Origin: Bacteroidota bacterium
Lineage (GTDB): Bacteria; Bacteroidota; Bacteroidia; Flavobacteriales; Flavobacteriaceae
Direction: 5' to 3'
Length of the DNA: 64,000 bases
Assembly: GCA_021793375.1 (NCBI GenBank)
Contig: JAJYSY010000001.1
Span: 1-64,000, forward strand
Shown here: positions 63,834-64,000 of the stretch, piece after piece
Position numbering within the stretch: the stretch's first letter is position 1
How the letters are laid out: each line of letters starts with the position of its first letter
Made by a program: the position numbers and the translations under genes
The notes under the pieces: model-generated
The model's database searches: none
Seen by the model: only the letters and a program-made list of their open reading frames with translations
What the model was told of the DNA's origin: nothing

Positions 63834-64000
63834 ATGAAATTACATAATTTAAAACCCAGCAAAGGATCCGTAAAAAACCCAGGAAAACGACTTGGACGCG
63901 GAGTGCCTTCAGGAAAGGGAAGAACTTCAGGGCGTGGGCACAAAGGTGCTAAATCTCGTTCTGGATACGCTAAAAAAATCGGATTTGAAGGTGGGCAAAT
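63834..64000 (+). CDS. rplO: 50S ribosomal protein L15, N-terminal part
   Basis: Starts at the ATG at 63834 and runs off the right edge; 55 codons are visible. It has [20 protein letters not shown] and the glycine/arginine-rich [19 protein letters not shown] typical of L15. secY would be expected next in this gene order. Confidence 0.95.
   Translation, partial: MKLHNLKPSKGSVKNPGKRLGRGVPSGKGRTSGRGHKGAKSRSGYAKKIGFEGGQ

Noticed and set aside
1-64000. Mobile elements, CRISPR arrays or prophage genes
   Set aside because: No transposase, integrase, direct-repeat array or att-like duplication was seen; gene content is core throughout.

Overview
The window reads as a piece of an AT-rich Bacteroidota chromosome, most likely a Flavobacteriaceae-type marine or aquatic flavobacterium. 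The reasons are: repeated TAnnTTTG -7 promoter elements upstream of genes, A-rich leaders instead of Shine-Dalgarno sites, secreted proteins ending in type IX secretion (T9SS) type A sorting domains, Bacteroidota-typical families (DUF4295, DUF2911, DUF4136, DUF349 repeats, DUF7033), and a str operon without tuf. Almost all of it is core genome. I saw no insertion sequence, prophage, CRISPR array or restriction/defence island.

Layout. 1-5.3 kb: folE, cysS, yidD, lgt, a DUF192 lipoprotein and a convergent class C serine hydrolase. 5.4-12.5 kb: purH, then the elongasome operon mreB-mreC-mreD-mrdA-rodA. 12.5-15.7 kb: dnaN (minus) and a T9SS-exported subtilisin. 15.8-21.3 kb (minus): a complete beta-oxidation operon in the order fadN-fadA-fadE. 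21.5-26 kb: cmk, a DUF2911 protein, two tandem overlapping DUF368 (PopT-like) membrane proteins and aroE. 26-29.4 kb: a five-repeat DUF349 protein, a zinc-ribbon methyltransferase and an acidic secreted protein of unknown function. 29.6-31.5 kb: a second T9SS subtilisin, paralogous to the first but broken by one extra base in an A run. 31.6-35.6 kb: an unusual glmS and convergent rpsA. 35.8-41.7 kb: a DnaQ-like exonuclease, an FAH-family protein, cinA, rpmB-rpmG-DUF4295, ftsY, a small membrane protein and a T9SS cargo protein. 41.9-46.9 kb: tRNA-Arg(ACG), the minus-strand adk-obg-DUF4136 set, purK and a DUF7033 protein. 47-51.8 kb: rarA, a rhomboid protease, rlmB and an Omp85-type outer membrane protein. 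52 kb to the end: one long co-directional ribosomal cluster (str + S10 + spc) from rpsL into rplO, which is cut by the window edge.

The genes fall into coherent jobs: cell-wall growth (mre/mrd/rod, glmS, DUF368, murein-related lipid recycling), fatty acid degradation (fadNAE), envelope protein biogenesis (lgt, yidD, ftsY, Omp85, T9SS cargo), nucleotide and folate metabolism (folE, purH, purK, cmk, adk) and translation.

The most unusual single observation is glmS. Its glutaminase half has Ser in place of the obligate N-terminal nucleophile Cys, and Lys in place of the oxyanion-hole Asn, while its sugar isomerase half looks intact. Other items worth a look are the tandem DUF368 pair, the frameshifted subtilisin and its intact paralogue, an Omp85 protein with no methionine codon at all (so a non-AUG start is forced), and recurrent TAnnTTTG boxes that also help decide several start codons.
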